64,000 nt of DNA from Guyanagaster necrorhizus (Eukaryota; Basidiomycota; Agaricomycetes; Agaricales; Physalacriaceae): positions 172,082-236,081 of the forward strand of contig NW_025064932.1 in NCBI RefSeq assembly GCF_019112545.1, written 5' to 3'. The notes beneath the pieces are model-generated. The model was given only the letters and a program-made list of their open reading frames with translations, was not told the DNA's origin and searched no databases. A program made the translations under genes and the position numbers. Positions 25,250 to 38,341 of this stretch are shown here, one piece after another (the stretch's first letter is position 1; every line of letters begins with the position of its first letter).

Positions 25250-25711
25250 TGTTATGATTTTTTCATTTCTTTCTTCATTTTAACTCCTATTTGTGCTTAG
25301 TCAGGGTGCCTATACTAGTATTTAGGATCATGAGACTGGCTTAGTCATCACAACTGACTGAGTCTGTCATTGTTTTCTGATGCTATGACAACCCTCAATA
25401 ATGCACAATGACTCTTTTGTAGATAGTAATGATGACTAAGGACAATAAGCACAAAGACTTGTACAGATACAATAAGTAGTATTATATTTATCTTGATCAA
25501 CAAGTAGTATATAAATAGGCTAGCTCTCACTGGTATAACCTCAGCTTTGAGCTAAAGTTTATTTATGTCACTTCACTCTTGAGCTTTCTTGCAAAAGCCT
25601 TAAAGCACATTGGTCAACAGGACACAACAAGTGGACTCTAGTGTGACTGTATGAATATAATACAGCACTAGTTTATCACATGTTCTGATCACATGTGACT
25701 TGAGTCTAATA
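25250..25711 (+). repeat. 3' LTR of element C
   Basis: 462 bp, TGTTATGA...GTCTAATA, directly after the tract AAAGAGGGAGTAA. It keeps the TATA and transcript-start motifs of the 5' LTR. The terminal CA has decayed to TA. Sequence of element E resumes at 25712. Confidence 0.9.
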
Positions 25712-25859
25712 GACAGTTCTTTCAGTGGTCTTGTAATAGTCAACTTAGATATATTCAAATGCACATATAATTTAAGCATAGCTACAGAAATACTATAAGT
25801 CTGTTTAATAGTTTCTTGTGACACACTGTGAAGTCCTTTAGCTGATCTAGTGGAATCAC

Positions 25860-28800
25860 TCACTGATCAGCTCTGTCTTTCACCTTCTCAATCTTCATTT
25901 CTTCTTCAAGTTCTTTGTCCTCCTTCTGTAACTCAGCAATCTGCATTCTAATATCTTTTCATATTCATTTTTTTTTTAGGCAATCCTATGACAAATATCT
26001 CTTCTGACTGCAATTGAAGCACTTGCCCTCTTTTTTCAGCTGGTCTATGTCTATTGGCTTACTGCTTCTGATATATATAGTGCTGGTGCCTATCTTCTGA
26101 GTTCTGTAGGTAGAGCCATTGGAGGATGTGATGCCAGTCTTAGCAGTATTGGTCTGGTTACTAGGCTTTGTGGTCTGCAGCTGATAAGGCTTTTGATCAC
26201 TCTGAAGGTTAGCCTGTTCTGCTTTTTGCCACTGTTATTCCTTGTTCATCTTGGTGACTTGCTTCTTCCATACATCATACCTCTTTAGTATATTTATTCT
26301 AATGTCTGAGATCATCTTGATATAGGAGAGAGGTGCCTCTCATTTAAGCATTTCAATCATCCTACTATTATTGGTGATATCATCTCAGATTCTGGCAAGT
26401 TTGCCAAGTCATTCCAGCTTGTCAAAGTACTCACTGGCAATCTTATCCTCCATCTGTAACTCTATCTTATTCTTGTGTACTTCTTAAATGATGGGGTCAA
26501 TAAACTTATCACAAAGTATCTGCTTGAATACTGGCCAAAACAGCAGTCAATGATGCTGTCTGATTGTTGAATAAAGGCTAGAGGAGAGCAGAGTCCATCA
26601 GACTTTAGCCTTGTTCTCAAAATAAGTAGAGGCAAAAGAGACTCAGTAGATGTCAAATGAGAAATATACTGAGTATACTTCAAAATATTATTTGCAATCA
26701 ATAAGGAAATGATCAATATCATCAGATACACTCTTAAAAGGGTGGGGTTTTCAGAGCAAGTCAGGCCTGCAATTGATAATAGCAGCATCCTGAAGTAGCA
26801 CTCCTATCAGATTGAGGTACTGATCAAAGGGTGATCTCTGCCATTTGGCTGGTAGGCTGGAAAACAAGTGGAGCAAGTTATTGTTGGCAATCAGACTTTC
26901 TACAGATCATGCTTCTTTTTGTATGATGATCCTATTTCACATAATAAATCCAAGTTTAACAGCTTCTGGATTATTTGCCTCAGAAGTCTTGCTGCTGGTA
27001 CTGGCTTTGTCCAGTAGTAGTTGGACACTAAAGAGTCAACTCTTTTTGCTGGTCTAAGGGTTTTGGAAGCTGATATCTTAGCTGGTCAGTTGTAATCATA
27101 ACCAAGTGAGCCAAGTAGTGGAGTTTTAGATAGATAGCATTGAGTATGTATATCAGGTGGTGGTGTTTCAAATAGATGGTGCCATATACATGGCATGTTG
27201 CAGTTCAACTGAGAGAGTCTATGACATTGGTTGAACCTTATACTTTGATTTATATGCTGAGAGCCATTCCAGTTGATCTTCAGGATGTGCTCTATTATAA
27301 ATAAAAATTGCCTGTTCAGTCACAGCATACTGTAAAATATCAATTTTTTCAGCATTGTCTGCAGTGGTATACTCTCTTTCTAAAGGCATCATTAACCAGC
27401 TAATGTCCCTCCATAGGACTACTGTTTCCTCCTGATACAACCTCAAATATTCCTTCTCCCATTCTTGTTGTATCTTCTCCTCTAGTGCTTCTTCATTCAT
27501 TTTCTCTCTGGTATATTCTATCCACTTGCCTCATTTAAGAGGAACATCTTCCTCTTCCTCCTTATTCTCATCTTTCTCATTCAGCTCATCCTTCTTGCTC
27601 TCCTCAGTGAGATAGTCTTCAGGCTGATTATAGATTGAAGGTTTATGAGGTTTGATCATCATAGAAGAGCTGCTTATCATTCTGGATGCTGGATCCAGCA
27701 GTGTTAGAGCTGGCCCCAGAAGAAGGCTGGGACTGAGGTTGACCAGTGCTGATTTCTATGTCTTCTTGGTGGCCTCTACATGCTCTCTGTTTCTCCAGTT
27801 CATGGCAATATCAACAGAAGTTTCAATAGAAGAATGGATTGAGAAATAATCCTGCAATTCTTTCTCTAAGAAACCTTCAGATGCTGTGGTCACTGATATG
27901 GATGTCAGGAGAAATCTGAAGTCTGTAGGCATTGAGGATAGATCCAGCATTCAAGAGAATGGTATCTGTGGTGGGAGAACTAGAATATCTGGAGGGAGGG
28001 AGATAAGTATCCCACTGAGCTGCTTTGCTCAGGGTGATAGCTTCTGCTGGCTCTGTCTAGAAGTTGGTCTCTGTTGTACTGGGCTCTTGAAAGACAGAGT
28101 CTGAAGTTTCTGTCTGGAGGCCATACCATATTAGAGAGCTGGATCCTCAGATGGCAGCCTTGGGCTTGCACTGGCATCATCAGTACTGTATATCATACCA
28201 AGCTTCCTTATACTCATTCTGTGCCTGGGTGACTGCATACTCAGCAGCATTGAGGGCTGATTCTGTTTCATCATGTCCAGGCTATAGAGCTTGTTCAAAT
28301 TCTCTATGCTCTGAATGCCTATAAAGAGGGAATCTCTATCATCTTAGAGCATCATTGTTGCAGTCACTGAAGTCTGTAAGGCCTATTTCTTTGTCAGCCA
28401 TATGGATAGAGGGGGCCAGGCTCTCTTCCAGGGTTGCACAGAGAGAGCTATGTCTAAAGTTGGGGGTCTGAAGCCATCTAAGAGGTATCAAGAGAGTCCC
28501 AGACATGATCTTCAATTCTGTGCTCAGATAGAGCAGTGGAAGGGTCAGAGAACAGCTTGGTTTCAAAGAAGTCATTAGGGAGGTTCTCATCCTCATGGTC
28601 TAAGACTAGAAGGAGATTCATTGGTCATATCCAGAGATTCCTGAATCCAGTAAGCTGAGTGTCATTGTTTCTACTGTTTATTCATTAAGATATTGAGAGA
28701 TAGATGTATCTTTCTTCTTCTTGATCATTCTACAAACTCAAGCTGCTAGGCTGGGCTTCAGGTATGGGTCTGAACATAAGCTGGAAAGAGGTTCAGGCAA

Positions 28801-29019
28801 ATGCTGGAATGTCATAGAAGAGGAGGTCAGGAGTGACATTTCATGAGATTTGTTGTACTTGTTAGAAGACATGATAGTGCTGGATTATTCAAGTGGTTAC
28901 TGATTGTCATCCTCTGCAGAGTTGAATTATAGCAAATCAAGAAGCATTCTAATAATAGAAGCCAATAGTTTAAAGAAGTCATTGGTAAAATCAGGAGTTG
29001 ATGTAGCTGATGGTTGCAT
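25860..29019 (-). pseudogene. gag region of element E
   Basis: Starts at an ATG (29019-29017) with DFTNDFFKLLASIIRMLL, similar to C and D, and ends at TGA 25862-25860, in the same context (CAGTGAGTGATTCCA) as the other copies. A conserved segment at 27500-27219 contains EKIDILQYAVTEQAIFIYN and AHPEDQLEWL. The zinc knuckle lies near 26025-25975, its His decayed. Stops and indels break it into short frames. Confidence 0.75.
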
Positions 29020-29063
29020 TTAGTTTCTTTTGTACTGATATGCATAAAGAAAGAAAAGCAAAA

Positions 29064-29076
29064 AGCTTCAAGCTAA
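29064..29076 (-). promoter_or_regulatory. Primer-binding site of element E
   Basis: On the minus strand TTAGCTTGAAGCT follows the 5' LTR after one spacer base, as in C and D. The E LTR start motif is AGCTTTGAGCTAA. The pair would be perfectly complementary if both descend from AGCTTCGAGCTAA, with the central CpG lost as TG in the LTR and as CA in the primer site. Confidence 0.7.
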
Positions 29077-29077
29077 T

Positions 29078-29192
29078 TATTATGCTCAAGTTGTATGTGA
29101 TCAGAACATATAATAAACTGATGCTGTATCAAGTTCATACAGTCACATCAGAGTTCACTTATATATATTTATTTGATCAAATACTTCAAGGC
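29078..29192 (-). repeat. 5' LTR of element E, left piece
   Basis: 115 bp matching 13439-13553 of the 3' LTR. It is broken by the insertion of D after CAAGGC and continues at 38805-39162 (358 bp). The two pieces add up to exactly the 473 bp of the other LTR. Confidence 0.9.
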
Positions 29193-29650
29193 TGTTATGA
29201 TTTTTCCATTCTTTTCTTGACTTAACCCCTATTTATACTTAGTCAGCACACTAATATAAGTGCTTAGGACTGTGGGATGAGGCTTAGTCATCACAACTAG
29301 CTGAGTCCATCATTGTCTTCCAATGCAACAGCATTGTCTGATGATATACAATCAATCTTTTATGTATGGTAACGATGCTCTAAAACAATGGGCACAATGG
29401 ACTCAGAAGTATACAATAGGCAGTAGTATTATTAGCAAGTCTTGTATAGTATTTAAGACCACTCACTCTCACTGGTAATCTCCAGCTTTAAGCTAAAGTT
29501 TATTTTTATACTATCCTCTCTTGAGCTGATTCACTTAGTCTTGTGACACACTGATCAGACTATGTATCAGTGAACTCAGCTGATCTCTCAAAGTGTGAGG
29601 AGACATCTGTTTATTATGTGTATCTATTCACATAACATCTGGGTCTAACA
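29193..29650 (+). repeat. 5' LTR of element D
   Basis: TGTTATGA...GTCTAACA, 458 bp. The TATA-like TATTTAAG is at 29450-29457 and the transcript-start motif AGCTTTAAGCTAA at 29484-29496, 34 bases downstream. It differs from the 3' LTR almost only by transitions. Confidence 0.9.
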
Positions 29651-29651
29651 A

Positions 29652-29664
29652 TTAGCTTGAAGCT
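29652..29664 (+). promoter_or_regulatory. Primer-binding site of element D
   Basis: TTAGCTTGAAGCT, one spacer base after the LTR. It pairs with the LTR motif at 29484-29496 at 12 of 13 positions (a G-U pair would fill the last). The mismatch is at the central dinucleotide that was probably a CpG. Confidence 0.75.
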
Positions 29665-32600
29665 TGATCTTCCTTTTCTTTATGCACTATAGTGTGGAGA
29701 AAACCAAATGCCCTCTGTCAATCCATCAGACCCAAATTTTGACTGAGAGTTCTTCAAACTCCTCACCTCCATCATCAAAATATTATTAGGATTATTAGTG
29801 ATCATCCAGCTGTGCCAGGAATGCCATTCAATCACTGCTTGGGCCATCAGGTATTATAATGAGTTCCAGCATATCCAACACATTTTATGCAACATAACCC
29901 TCAACCTCTCTTTACATGACATCCCAGAATCCAGATGAATGTCCCACCAGCCTTTGACAAGCCTCTTACTCAAAGCTGAGCCTAGCAGCACAGATCAAAG
30001 GAATATTTTGCAAGAAGAAAGACACAGATATTCTCTCTGACTAAGCAGCAGAAACAGCAACAATCACCTCATGGGATTCTGAAACCCTTGGCAGCGAGCT
30101 CTCATCTCTGACCACAAAGATGAAGATCTCTTGAAAGACTTCTTTCAGCAGTCTCTCTTCTCTGACTCTCTCAGGCTCTCTCAAACCCATGAGATTAGTA
30201 ACTGTGCCAGAGATTCTCTCAGTCTCACTCAGATGGCTACAAGAGTCCACTATGTGAGATCTGGAAGCCAGTCTCATAGCACCTCTGTTTCAAGCCACCA
30301 CTTAGTCAGAACTAGTGGCAGGCTGGAGTGGATGCCCTCAGACTGCTTTGATGATGAGTGACAAATCTGAGAAAACTATAACAAAATCATACACCAACTA
30401 TTCCCCACATAGGACCTTAATATCTTCTTCAACTATGATGATGCTCTCTGACAAGAAAAACAAAGACAATGAAGCATCTCTCAGCTGGTCCATAGTGAGC
30501 TTGAGGAGTGCCTCATCCATGAAGGACAAGCACAGAGAGCCACTGAGTATGATCAGCAGAACAGAGAGCAGCAGCAGAATGATAAAAGGGAATGACTGGC
30601 AAGAGCCAATATATCCAACTGATATGGACTTAGACCTGAAGTCATGGTGGTTCTCACACTGGTATGAGCTGACTGTTCACTCTCTACCCTAGTATTTAGA
30701 GAGCCAAGCACTTCTAGATCTGACCCATAGGCTCTGGCAGCTTGAGCAAATGCAGAAATCCTCATTGCTGATAAAGCCTAAGCCCAGAATGATAAAATCT
30801 CTCTCTCAGCTTGGGATGATATCCTAAGACCTTTTATCCACCTCTCAACTCTCTAGTATCTCTCTCTCAGAAGAACCTCCAGTGTCAACACTATGTTCAA
30901 GGATGATAAGTTCATTCTCAGACACTATAGACTACAAGTACCTAACAACACCCATATCTCCACCTGCACTCTCTGAGGATTCCTCAGGAGCAGGGTGGTT
31001 GGGCAGCTTCTTGATGACAGATACTGAAGAAATGTCCAGCTCTATTGTGAGCAAGTGGTGACAGTGCAAGCAGCAGGAGAGAACTGGTATAACTCTGATA
31101 TCAGAAGTCAGCCCACTTCTATCTATCTCAATGTCTCAGACTTTTCGAGCTCCACTGCTGGATCCAGCATCCAGCCAGAGCAGTGGGTCAGCAAAGACAG
31201 AATGACTATAAGAGGACAAGAAGAGTTTCTATGATCTGCCTGCTATTTTTCTCCTTCAGAAAGAGGAGGGCAATGAGAGCAAAGAGGATGAGGAAACTGA
31301 AAGCAGTGATCCACCTTGTGCTGGTGAGAAGCTTGCTTATGGGCTCCAAGAGGACACTGATGAAAAAGAACTGGAAAAAATGATACAAGAAGCCAGAATG
31401 CAGAAGTACTAAAAGCTCTATCTGCAGGGGGTAAACTTTTTATAGTGCAATGCTATCTGAGTAGTGTTGCAATTAGAACAGTTATACATGCATTCTACAT
31501 CTAATGAAAGAACAGAAATCTTAAGGCATGTGGCAACTGACTATGCTGCACAGCAATACAACAAGAGACATTCTGAGGATCCAATCAGCAGACCACTAAA
31601 GTTTTAGCTGATACTCTCAATTTGACCAATGCTGTGGTCACCCCTCATCACTCTGAAGCAGGCCATGTACATAGCTCCATTGGTCTGAAGCACCTTTTCA
31701 TACACCACTCTCTCCTCCTGCTCTACAGCAACTCAGCTGTTCAGATCTAAACCTCAGTCAAATAAGCTGCCAACATCCTACTGAAACCTTTGGATGAGTA
31801 AGAGAAGCTGAGTTCTAGGGGCTCAGCTTCTATCAGATGAGGCAACCAAAAGTGGAAAAGGAAAAAAGCTAGCACAAGACAACTCTGAGGCAGTCTGACT
31901 AAGATTCACTATATGAGATGGCATCATCATCCAAAAAGAAGCAGCACCATGGAGGAGCTCTGTTGTGGATGACAACTCCCTTCACTTCTTTCCTGGTCTG
32001 CCACATGAATAGAGCCACTCTCTGTTCTCAGAATGGCCCAATCCAATAGGCTTATTATCTGACAATGCAGCCATATTACAATGCAGGCCAGACCTCTTAT
32101 ACAAGCCCCACCCCTTCAAAGGAGTGTCTGATAATATCAACTGATTCCTAGTGGACTGCAAATAATACTTTGAAGTCTACATTAGGTATCTCAGAATGGA
32201 TATAAACAAAATCATCTTTGTGATCTCTTATTTAGAAGAGAAGGTGAAGACTTGGTGGATCCTGATCTCCCTGAACTTCCAATTATCAACTCAGAAGCAT
32301 TATCACTATCTCTTGTGGCCAGTGTTTAAACAAATGCTCCATGACAAGTTCATCTATCTGGCAGTACAAAAAGTCTATAAACAGAAGATTAAGGACTACA
32401 AGATGGGGGATAAGGTGGCTACTGATTACTTTGATGAGCTGGAGCAGCTTGCCAAGCTCACCAGCATCTGAGATGATATGGCAAATGATAGAAGAATAGT
32501 CGAGGCCCTCAAAAGAGGAGTCCCCTCCTCATACATCACAATGATCTCAGCAATCAGCATCAAAGCCTTGATGCCAGTAGGATATGACAAGTGAAAGGAA

Positions 32601-32682
32601 TGAATTGTTGAAATGTATAAGGAGTAATAAAGGCAGAAAGCAGAATCATCAACCCTGTAAGACTACCCCAAGAAGTTGACTC

Positions 32683-34094
32683 CACTGATATGCTTGGTAA
32701 CAGCTAAGTGACTAAGAGAAGTGAATAAGGAATGAACTCTCAAACACCAACACCTAACCACTCAATACACAATCACCAAATACAGTTGAGGTCAGTTGCT
32801 TCAAGTACAATAGAAGCACTCTTGCAGTCTTAAGTAAAATCAAAGAAACAGTCAATAAAGACAGTTATTCAACTCTATCTTGCTTTCAAAGATGCAATAC
32901 TCATGAGAGTAGTTTATAGCAATGTTTAAGTATAATTAGGACTTAGAACCAATGCACAATTGCACTCCAAATCAACTTAGAATATTCTAAAACCCAATAA
33001 ACTCTGAAACCCAAATACTAAGTCTATCAAGCACTTAGGCTTGACCAGCTGCACTCTTGGCTGGCTAGTGGTCCTCAAAACTGAAGAGCTTGTACTCTGA
33101 TGCTGAAACCCTTATAGTTTAGAACTCAAATTAATCCAAAACCCAAAATACAGTTATTATTCCAATCTAATTCTCTCTAAGTGACAAAGCAACTTAAATA
33201 AATCACTAAGTCAAAGCAGAACTCAAAATCTGTTGTCCCAGAGACTAGCTACAGTGGGCTAGAAGGCCTGAATGTGGGGGTGAGTCGCTTGCTTGCTATT
33301 TTCCCCCCATTCCCTTCTTTTATACACCAACAACAGATACAGAATCTATAAATAAAGCAATTCAAAATAATATTTCTCCTGTTTAAAGCAGAATCATGCT
33401 ATTATTCCAGAATGGCAGCACTCCTGGACTCCCCTAGGCTTGCCCAGATCTGCCTGACTATTGCACAGCTTTATTTTAAGCCTACAGTGCCTGTGGGTAC
33501 CTAACTCCTTTCTGTCTACTCAAAGTTTTAATCCTCTGAGTTATTCTTAGTAGCTCAATCGATCAGATCTGGTCAACTGGTTCTATCCACTCTATTCCTC
33601 TCAATTCTAAGTCCCTTAGGTCACTTGATATCTAGAAAATTTGGACTTAGGCATTTGAGTCAAAACTCACAGTGCTAGCCACAGATCATCAGGTCTCTCT
33701 TCTTACTGCTCCTGGATGATGCTATCTCTACTCAATCCTCCACAATTGGCTATGGTATTATACCTCTAGCTGTCTTAGAATATACTTGTCTTAGTGGCAT
33801 ATAGAATTGGCCCTATTTGAGGTACTATTTCTAAGTCCAACTTGAACTTAGTATTTTCCAAGGTGTGATGTCAAACTTTTCTAAGTTCAAACTTGACTTA
33901 GGATTTCTATCCTTAGGCCATGTTATTTTTACAAAGTCCAATTTGGACTTAGTATTGGTGACTAGCATGACTATCAGCTTGGAGCCTTAGCCATAGTCCT
34001 CTACTGGCTAATGATCCTCAGTTACTAGCATATTCTAGTGTGTTATGCAGAATTTGCAAATTATAGGGCTGAATATGTAGTCTGCATATCACTG
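32683..34094. mobile_element. Non-coding insert of about 1.4 kb inside gag of element D
   Basis: Elements A2, C and E lack this stretch, so it was added to D or to its immediate ancestor. The ends show an imperfect inverted repeat: CACTGATATGC (32683-32693) and GCATATCACTG (34084-34094), one mismatch, somewhat like hAT-type termini. No 8-bp target duplication is visible, so this may be chance and the boundaries are approximate. It has no coding capacity, a C-rich run (CCCCCC near 33302) before a TATA-like TTTTATACACC, and three 21-bp near-palindromes 50 bp apart (33831-33952). A solo LTR of another family is an alternative. Confidence 0.5.
33831..33952. repeat. Tandem array of three 21-bp near-palindromes, 50-bp period
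   Basis: Near-palindromes at 33831-33851, 33881-33901 and 33932-33952, each of the form CTAAGTyCAA...TTGrACTTAG. The spacers of 29-30 bases are also loosely similar (CCAAGG/CCTTAGG, GATGT/CATGT), so the unit is a repeat of about 50 bp containing a hairpin-capable core. Function is unknown. Confidence 0.7.
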
Positions 34095-34411
34095 CCAATC
34101 CTGAACAGTTCCAAATCATCAGGGACAACTGCTAGAAAATCATTGGGACCCTTGGTGGCCTCCACTTATGGCACTCAGAAGATAGGGTCAGAGATGACTT
34201 ATATAGAGGCAGAGAAACCCATGGATATTGATTGCATGAAGAAAGAAGGCAAGTGCTTCAACTGTAGACAGAAGGGCCACATGGCCAAGGACTGCCTAAA
34301 AAAGAAGCAAACATAAGAAGATATCTGCATTCAAATAGCTGAGCTTTAGAAGAAAGAGGAGGAACTTGGCATGGACACCAAGATGAAGGAAGTAAAAGAT
34401 GAGGCTGGTCA

Positions 34412-37400
34412 GTGAGTAATTCCACTGAACTGGCCCAAGGACTTCATGGTGTGCAACCTATAGCTACTAGTTGGACTAATAGTATTTCTGTAGTTACCCC
34501 TATGCATACTTTTCCTGAGCATTTGAATATACTACAGTTATCTGCTCACACTAAAGAATCACCTAAAAAAAAAACTCAAATGCCTCAGGGCCAAACAGAG
34601 GCAGAGGGCCCCACTGCATGGCTCAAACCCTTTAATACCAAGTGGATCTGGAGGGCCATCAAAGATGCTAAGGATAAAGCTGTGACAAAAGCTGTACTAA
34701 AAAACTGAGTCTATAAAACCTGAGTCAAAGAAGTAATTGATGAAATAGTAGAAGGAATGAAGAATGCTGAATAGTGCTAAGCTCTGGAGTGGCTTGATGA
34801 ACTCTGAGGATCACAAAAATTCATTTATCAGTCCAAGACACCAGGATGAGATCTACTCGCCAAAGCCCAAATTGAGACACTCACATCTTGAATGGTCCAT
34901 ACTATAACCACTCTGATCGACAGCAGATACACAGGGAGCTCTATTAACCAAGCTTTCATTGACAAGTATAGTCTCTCAACCTAAGTCACAGTAGCCTCTA
35001 TCCCAGTTTACAATGCAGATAGAACCAAGAACCAAGCCAGATTGATCATCAAATTTGTTGAGCTGAGGCTCACTATTAGTGACCATTCTGAGCAGATCGA
35101 TCTGGCCATTACAGATCTCAGAACTAAGGAGATCTTTCTTAGCCATGACTGGCTAATATGTCATAACCCATTGATTAATTGGAAAACTGGAAGAATCACA
35201 TTTGCAAGATGTTGATGCTGAAAAATTCCATTTGAATTATCTGACAAAGATTCTGAAAACTGGTGGAATAAGAAGATGGAGGACAGTGAAACAATCCTTG
35301 CAGTAGACCTGCAAGAGGCAATCCACATTCAAGCAGCCTATCACACTAATGATTTGGCCATCAAAGCCAATGAAGAAAAGAGAGAGAAGACATTTAAGGA
35401 GATGGTGTCTGAATGGGCATGAGACTACCACAATCTTTTCAAAAAAGAAAGTTTTAATGAGCTACCCACTCCAAAACTATGGGATCATGCTATTGAACTA
35501 ATTCTGAATGCCAATGCCAATCTGGATTGTAAAACTTATCCACTAGACAACCATGAGCAACAGGAGCTCAACAAGTTTCTGAACAAAAATTTATCCAGTG
35601 GATAAATCCAGCTATCAAAGTCTCTGATGGCCTCTCCTTTCTTCTTTGTCAAAAAGAAAGATAGAAAACTCCAACCAGTACAGGATTACCAGAAACTCAA
35701 TGAAATAACAATTAAAAATCATTACCTGCTCCTATTAATCTCTGAGTTAACAGACAAACTCCATAGCACATGATACTACACAAAACTTGATGTCCAGTGG
35801 AGTTATAATAACATGTGAATTAAGGAAGGTGACAAGTGAAAGACTGCCTTTCACACAAACTGAGGGCTGTTCAAGCTGACAGTGATGTTCTTCAGCCTAA
35901 TGAACTCACCAGCCACCTTCCAGTAGATGATAAACAATATATTTAAGAATGTCATCACCACTGAAAAGATGATCATCTACTTGGATGATATTCTTATCAT
36001 GTCCAAGACCAAAGAAGAACACTGGCAGCTGGTATGGCAAGTACTAGCCCTCATGAGAAAACACAAACTATTTCTCAAAGTGGAGAAATGTGAGTTTAAA
36101 ATGCTTAAAACCAAGTATCTCAAAGTCATCATTAGCAAAGGAAGTATCAAGATAGACCCTGTCAAAGTGGCTGGAGTAACAGAGTGGCTGGAGCCAACCA
36201 AGAAGAAGAAATTACAGTCCTTCCTTGGCTTCACAAATTTCTATCACTGGTTTATCTGAGACTACAGTAAAGTCATCCAACCAATGACTCAGCTGACTAG
36301 CAATGCTCCCTGGACTTGAGGCTCCTCTCAACAAGCTGCATTCAGTGACCTGAAGCAATGACTTGCTGAAGATGTAATCCTCACTATCCTGACACAGGAA
36401 GGGAAGTTTCAGATTGAGGCCAACTTCAGTGAAGGGGCTATTGGTGCCATTTTGTCTCAAGAACAAGACAGTAAATGGTGCCCTATTGTATTTCTGTCTA
36501 AGACACTCATAGTCACCAAATGAAACTACAAAATCTATGACAAGGAGCTGTTAGCCATCATGCTCACTCTAGAAGAGTGGTGACACTATCTGATTGGAGT
36601 GGTAGAAGTTTTTGAGATCTGGACAAATCATCAAAACTTGTGATACTTCTGACAACTGCAGAAGTTAAACTGCTGATAAGCCAGATGGGTTACCAAACTG
36701 AGTCAATACCAATATATACTCCACTATAAGGCAGGCATGGTGAATAAGAAGGCTGACCTTCTTAGTCAACAGACAGACCACAATCAAGGGGAAAGTGACA
36801 ATAAAGAGGTAACACTATTGAGGTCTGAACACTTTAGGGCTATGATAATGCTGATGGAGGAAGAAATTCATGAGTGGATCAAAAGTGTGACTTGCAATAA
36901 CCACAAATGAGATCAGCAGGTGGCACTGTCACTTAACCACAAGCAGAGAATGATAAGAAAGGGTAGACTGATCCATTATGACAGATGAATCTATATTCTC
37001 TGAAATTAAGCCTTACATAGTGAGATCATTGCCATGTGCTATGACCACATGACTGCTGGACATCCAGGCATCACAAAGACAAAGGAGTTGGTACTGCAAG
37101 AATACTGGTAGTCTAAAATGGGTAATGATATTGCCTTATATATCAAGGCCTGTAAAGTATGCTAATAGGACATGTCATCAATCCAAGCCCAACCTGCTCT
37201 GCTTCACCCAAATGAGGTTCCATCATCATCATAGACCCACATCTTCATCAACATGATTACTGGATTACTGGATTGCAACAGCTATGATGTCATCATTATC
37301 ATAGTTAACTGATTCTCAAAGGCAATCATTCTGATTGCCTGCTCAACAGAATTGACCTTCAAAGGATCGGCAAAGATTCTATGTGATGAAGTCTATGCTA

Positions 37401-38330
37401 AGTATGGCATGCCTCAAGTGGTTATCTCAGACAGAGGACCTCAATTCATCTTCAAATTCTTAGATAACCTCTACTGCCTCTTAAACATCAAATACAATGC
37501 ATCCACTGCATATCACCTTCAAATTGACAGGCAAATGAAATAAGCAAACTAAGAGATTGAGAAGTACCTCTGCCTCTTTATAAACTATAGACAGGATGAC
37601 TAAGTTGAATGGCTGGCACTTGCTGCCTTTCAACATAATAATCACATACATTCAGCTATAGAGAAAACACTCTTCTTCATAAATCATAGTCAGCACCCAC
37701 ATATCACCCAAGTGGAGTGACATTGAGTCACAACCCCTGTATCAACAGACTTTGCTACCACTATAGTGAAAATCCATGAAAAAACCAAGATAGCTCTAGA
37801 AAAGACTGCAACAACCATAAAAAAGCAGTATGACAAACATCATCATACTGCATATAAATATGCAGTCAACAACACCATCTGGCTTGACACCACAAATATC
37901 CACCTCCCTTGTCTGAAATGCAAACTGGCCAACAAGTGAACTGGCCCATTTAAAATTATCTTAAAGATTGGCTCATCTGCCTATAAACTCAGACTTTTCC
38001 TGATCTGAAAGATCCACAACATTTTCAATAAAGCATTACTGACCCTATACATTGCACTGGCCTTCCCTAACCAGGAATGCCCACCACTGTCACCTTCTGA
38101 CCTAGTTGATAATGAAGAACACTATAAAGTTGACTAAGTCTTAAACTATAAACTATGCAAAATCAAAGCAAAGAGTGATGGTATGACAATGATGGTAGAC
38201 TACTTGATTAGCTGAAAAGATTATAGGCCTGAATCTAATTAATGGATTAACAAAAAACTGATAAACACTGATGATATAATATATGATTATGAATTATTCC
38301 TAAATTAAGCCATCAGGATGATGGTCTTAA
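34412..38330 (+). pseudogene. pol remains of element D
   Basis: The pol remains lie largely in one frame, behind gag by one base. In order: a 98-codon linker (34412-34708), protease region TLIDSRYTGSSI (near 34915, the usual SGCTGSS altered), RT with intact YLDDILIMS (35927-36259), RNase H (36390-36600), integrase zinc finger (36975-37170), core with KYGMPQVVISDRGPQF (37352-37543), a long C-terminal part, and a chromodomain remnant (DYLIS-stop-KDYRPESN near 38193-38240). Most breaks are single nonsense codons. It is inactive. Confidence 0.85.
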
Positions 38331-38341
38331 GGAGGGGGTAA

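Larger units (their letters stand above)
17600..25711 (+). mobile_element. Full-length chromovirus Gypsy element C, nested in E
   Basis: 8112 bp with two LTRs of identical length (462 bp: 17600-18061 and 25250-25711), PBS at 18063-18075, gag region 18120-21323, pol 21320-25240 and a polypurine tract (AGAGGGAGTAA) before the 3' LTR. It interrupts the gag-pol junction region of E. The 5-bp flanks (AGCAA left, GACAG right) do not match exactly, but differ only by transitions that this decay pattern would cause. I noticed no CpG on reading through it; a count is needed. Confidence 0.9.
29708..34415 (+). pseudogene. gag region of element D (split by an insert)
   Basis: The ATG at 29708 begins with a segment similar to C and E (FFKLLTSIIKILLGLLVIIQ). 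An acidic stretch lies near 31254-31400 and the conserved YNKRHSEDP segment near 31560. The retro-gag domain is at 32160-32470 (YLEEKVKTWWILISLNFQ, DYFDELEQLAKLTSI). The insert 32683-34094 follows, then a clear CCHC knuckle (CFNCRQKGHMAKDC, 34255-34296). It ends at TGA 34413-34415. Confidence 0.75.

Noticed and set aside
17595..25716. AGCAA/GACAG as a target duplication of element C
   Set aside because: The two flanks match at only two of five positions. All differences are transitions, so decay could explain it, but it cannot be claimed as a duplication.
33831..33952. CRISPR-like array
   Set aside because: Three palindromic units with 29-30 bp spacers look superficially similar. The spacers are related to each other, there are only three units, and the setting is a eukaryotic retroelement.
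32675..34102. hAT transposon assignment of the insert in D
   Set aside because: Ends resemble hAT termini, but no 8-bp target duplication (GTTGACTC against CCAATCCT) and no transposase; left as an unclassified insert.
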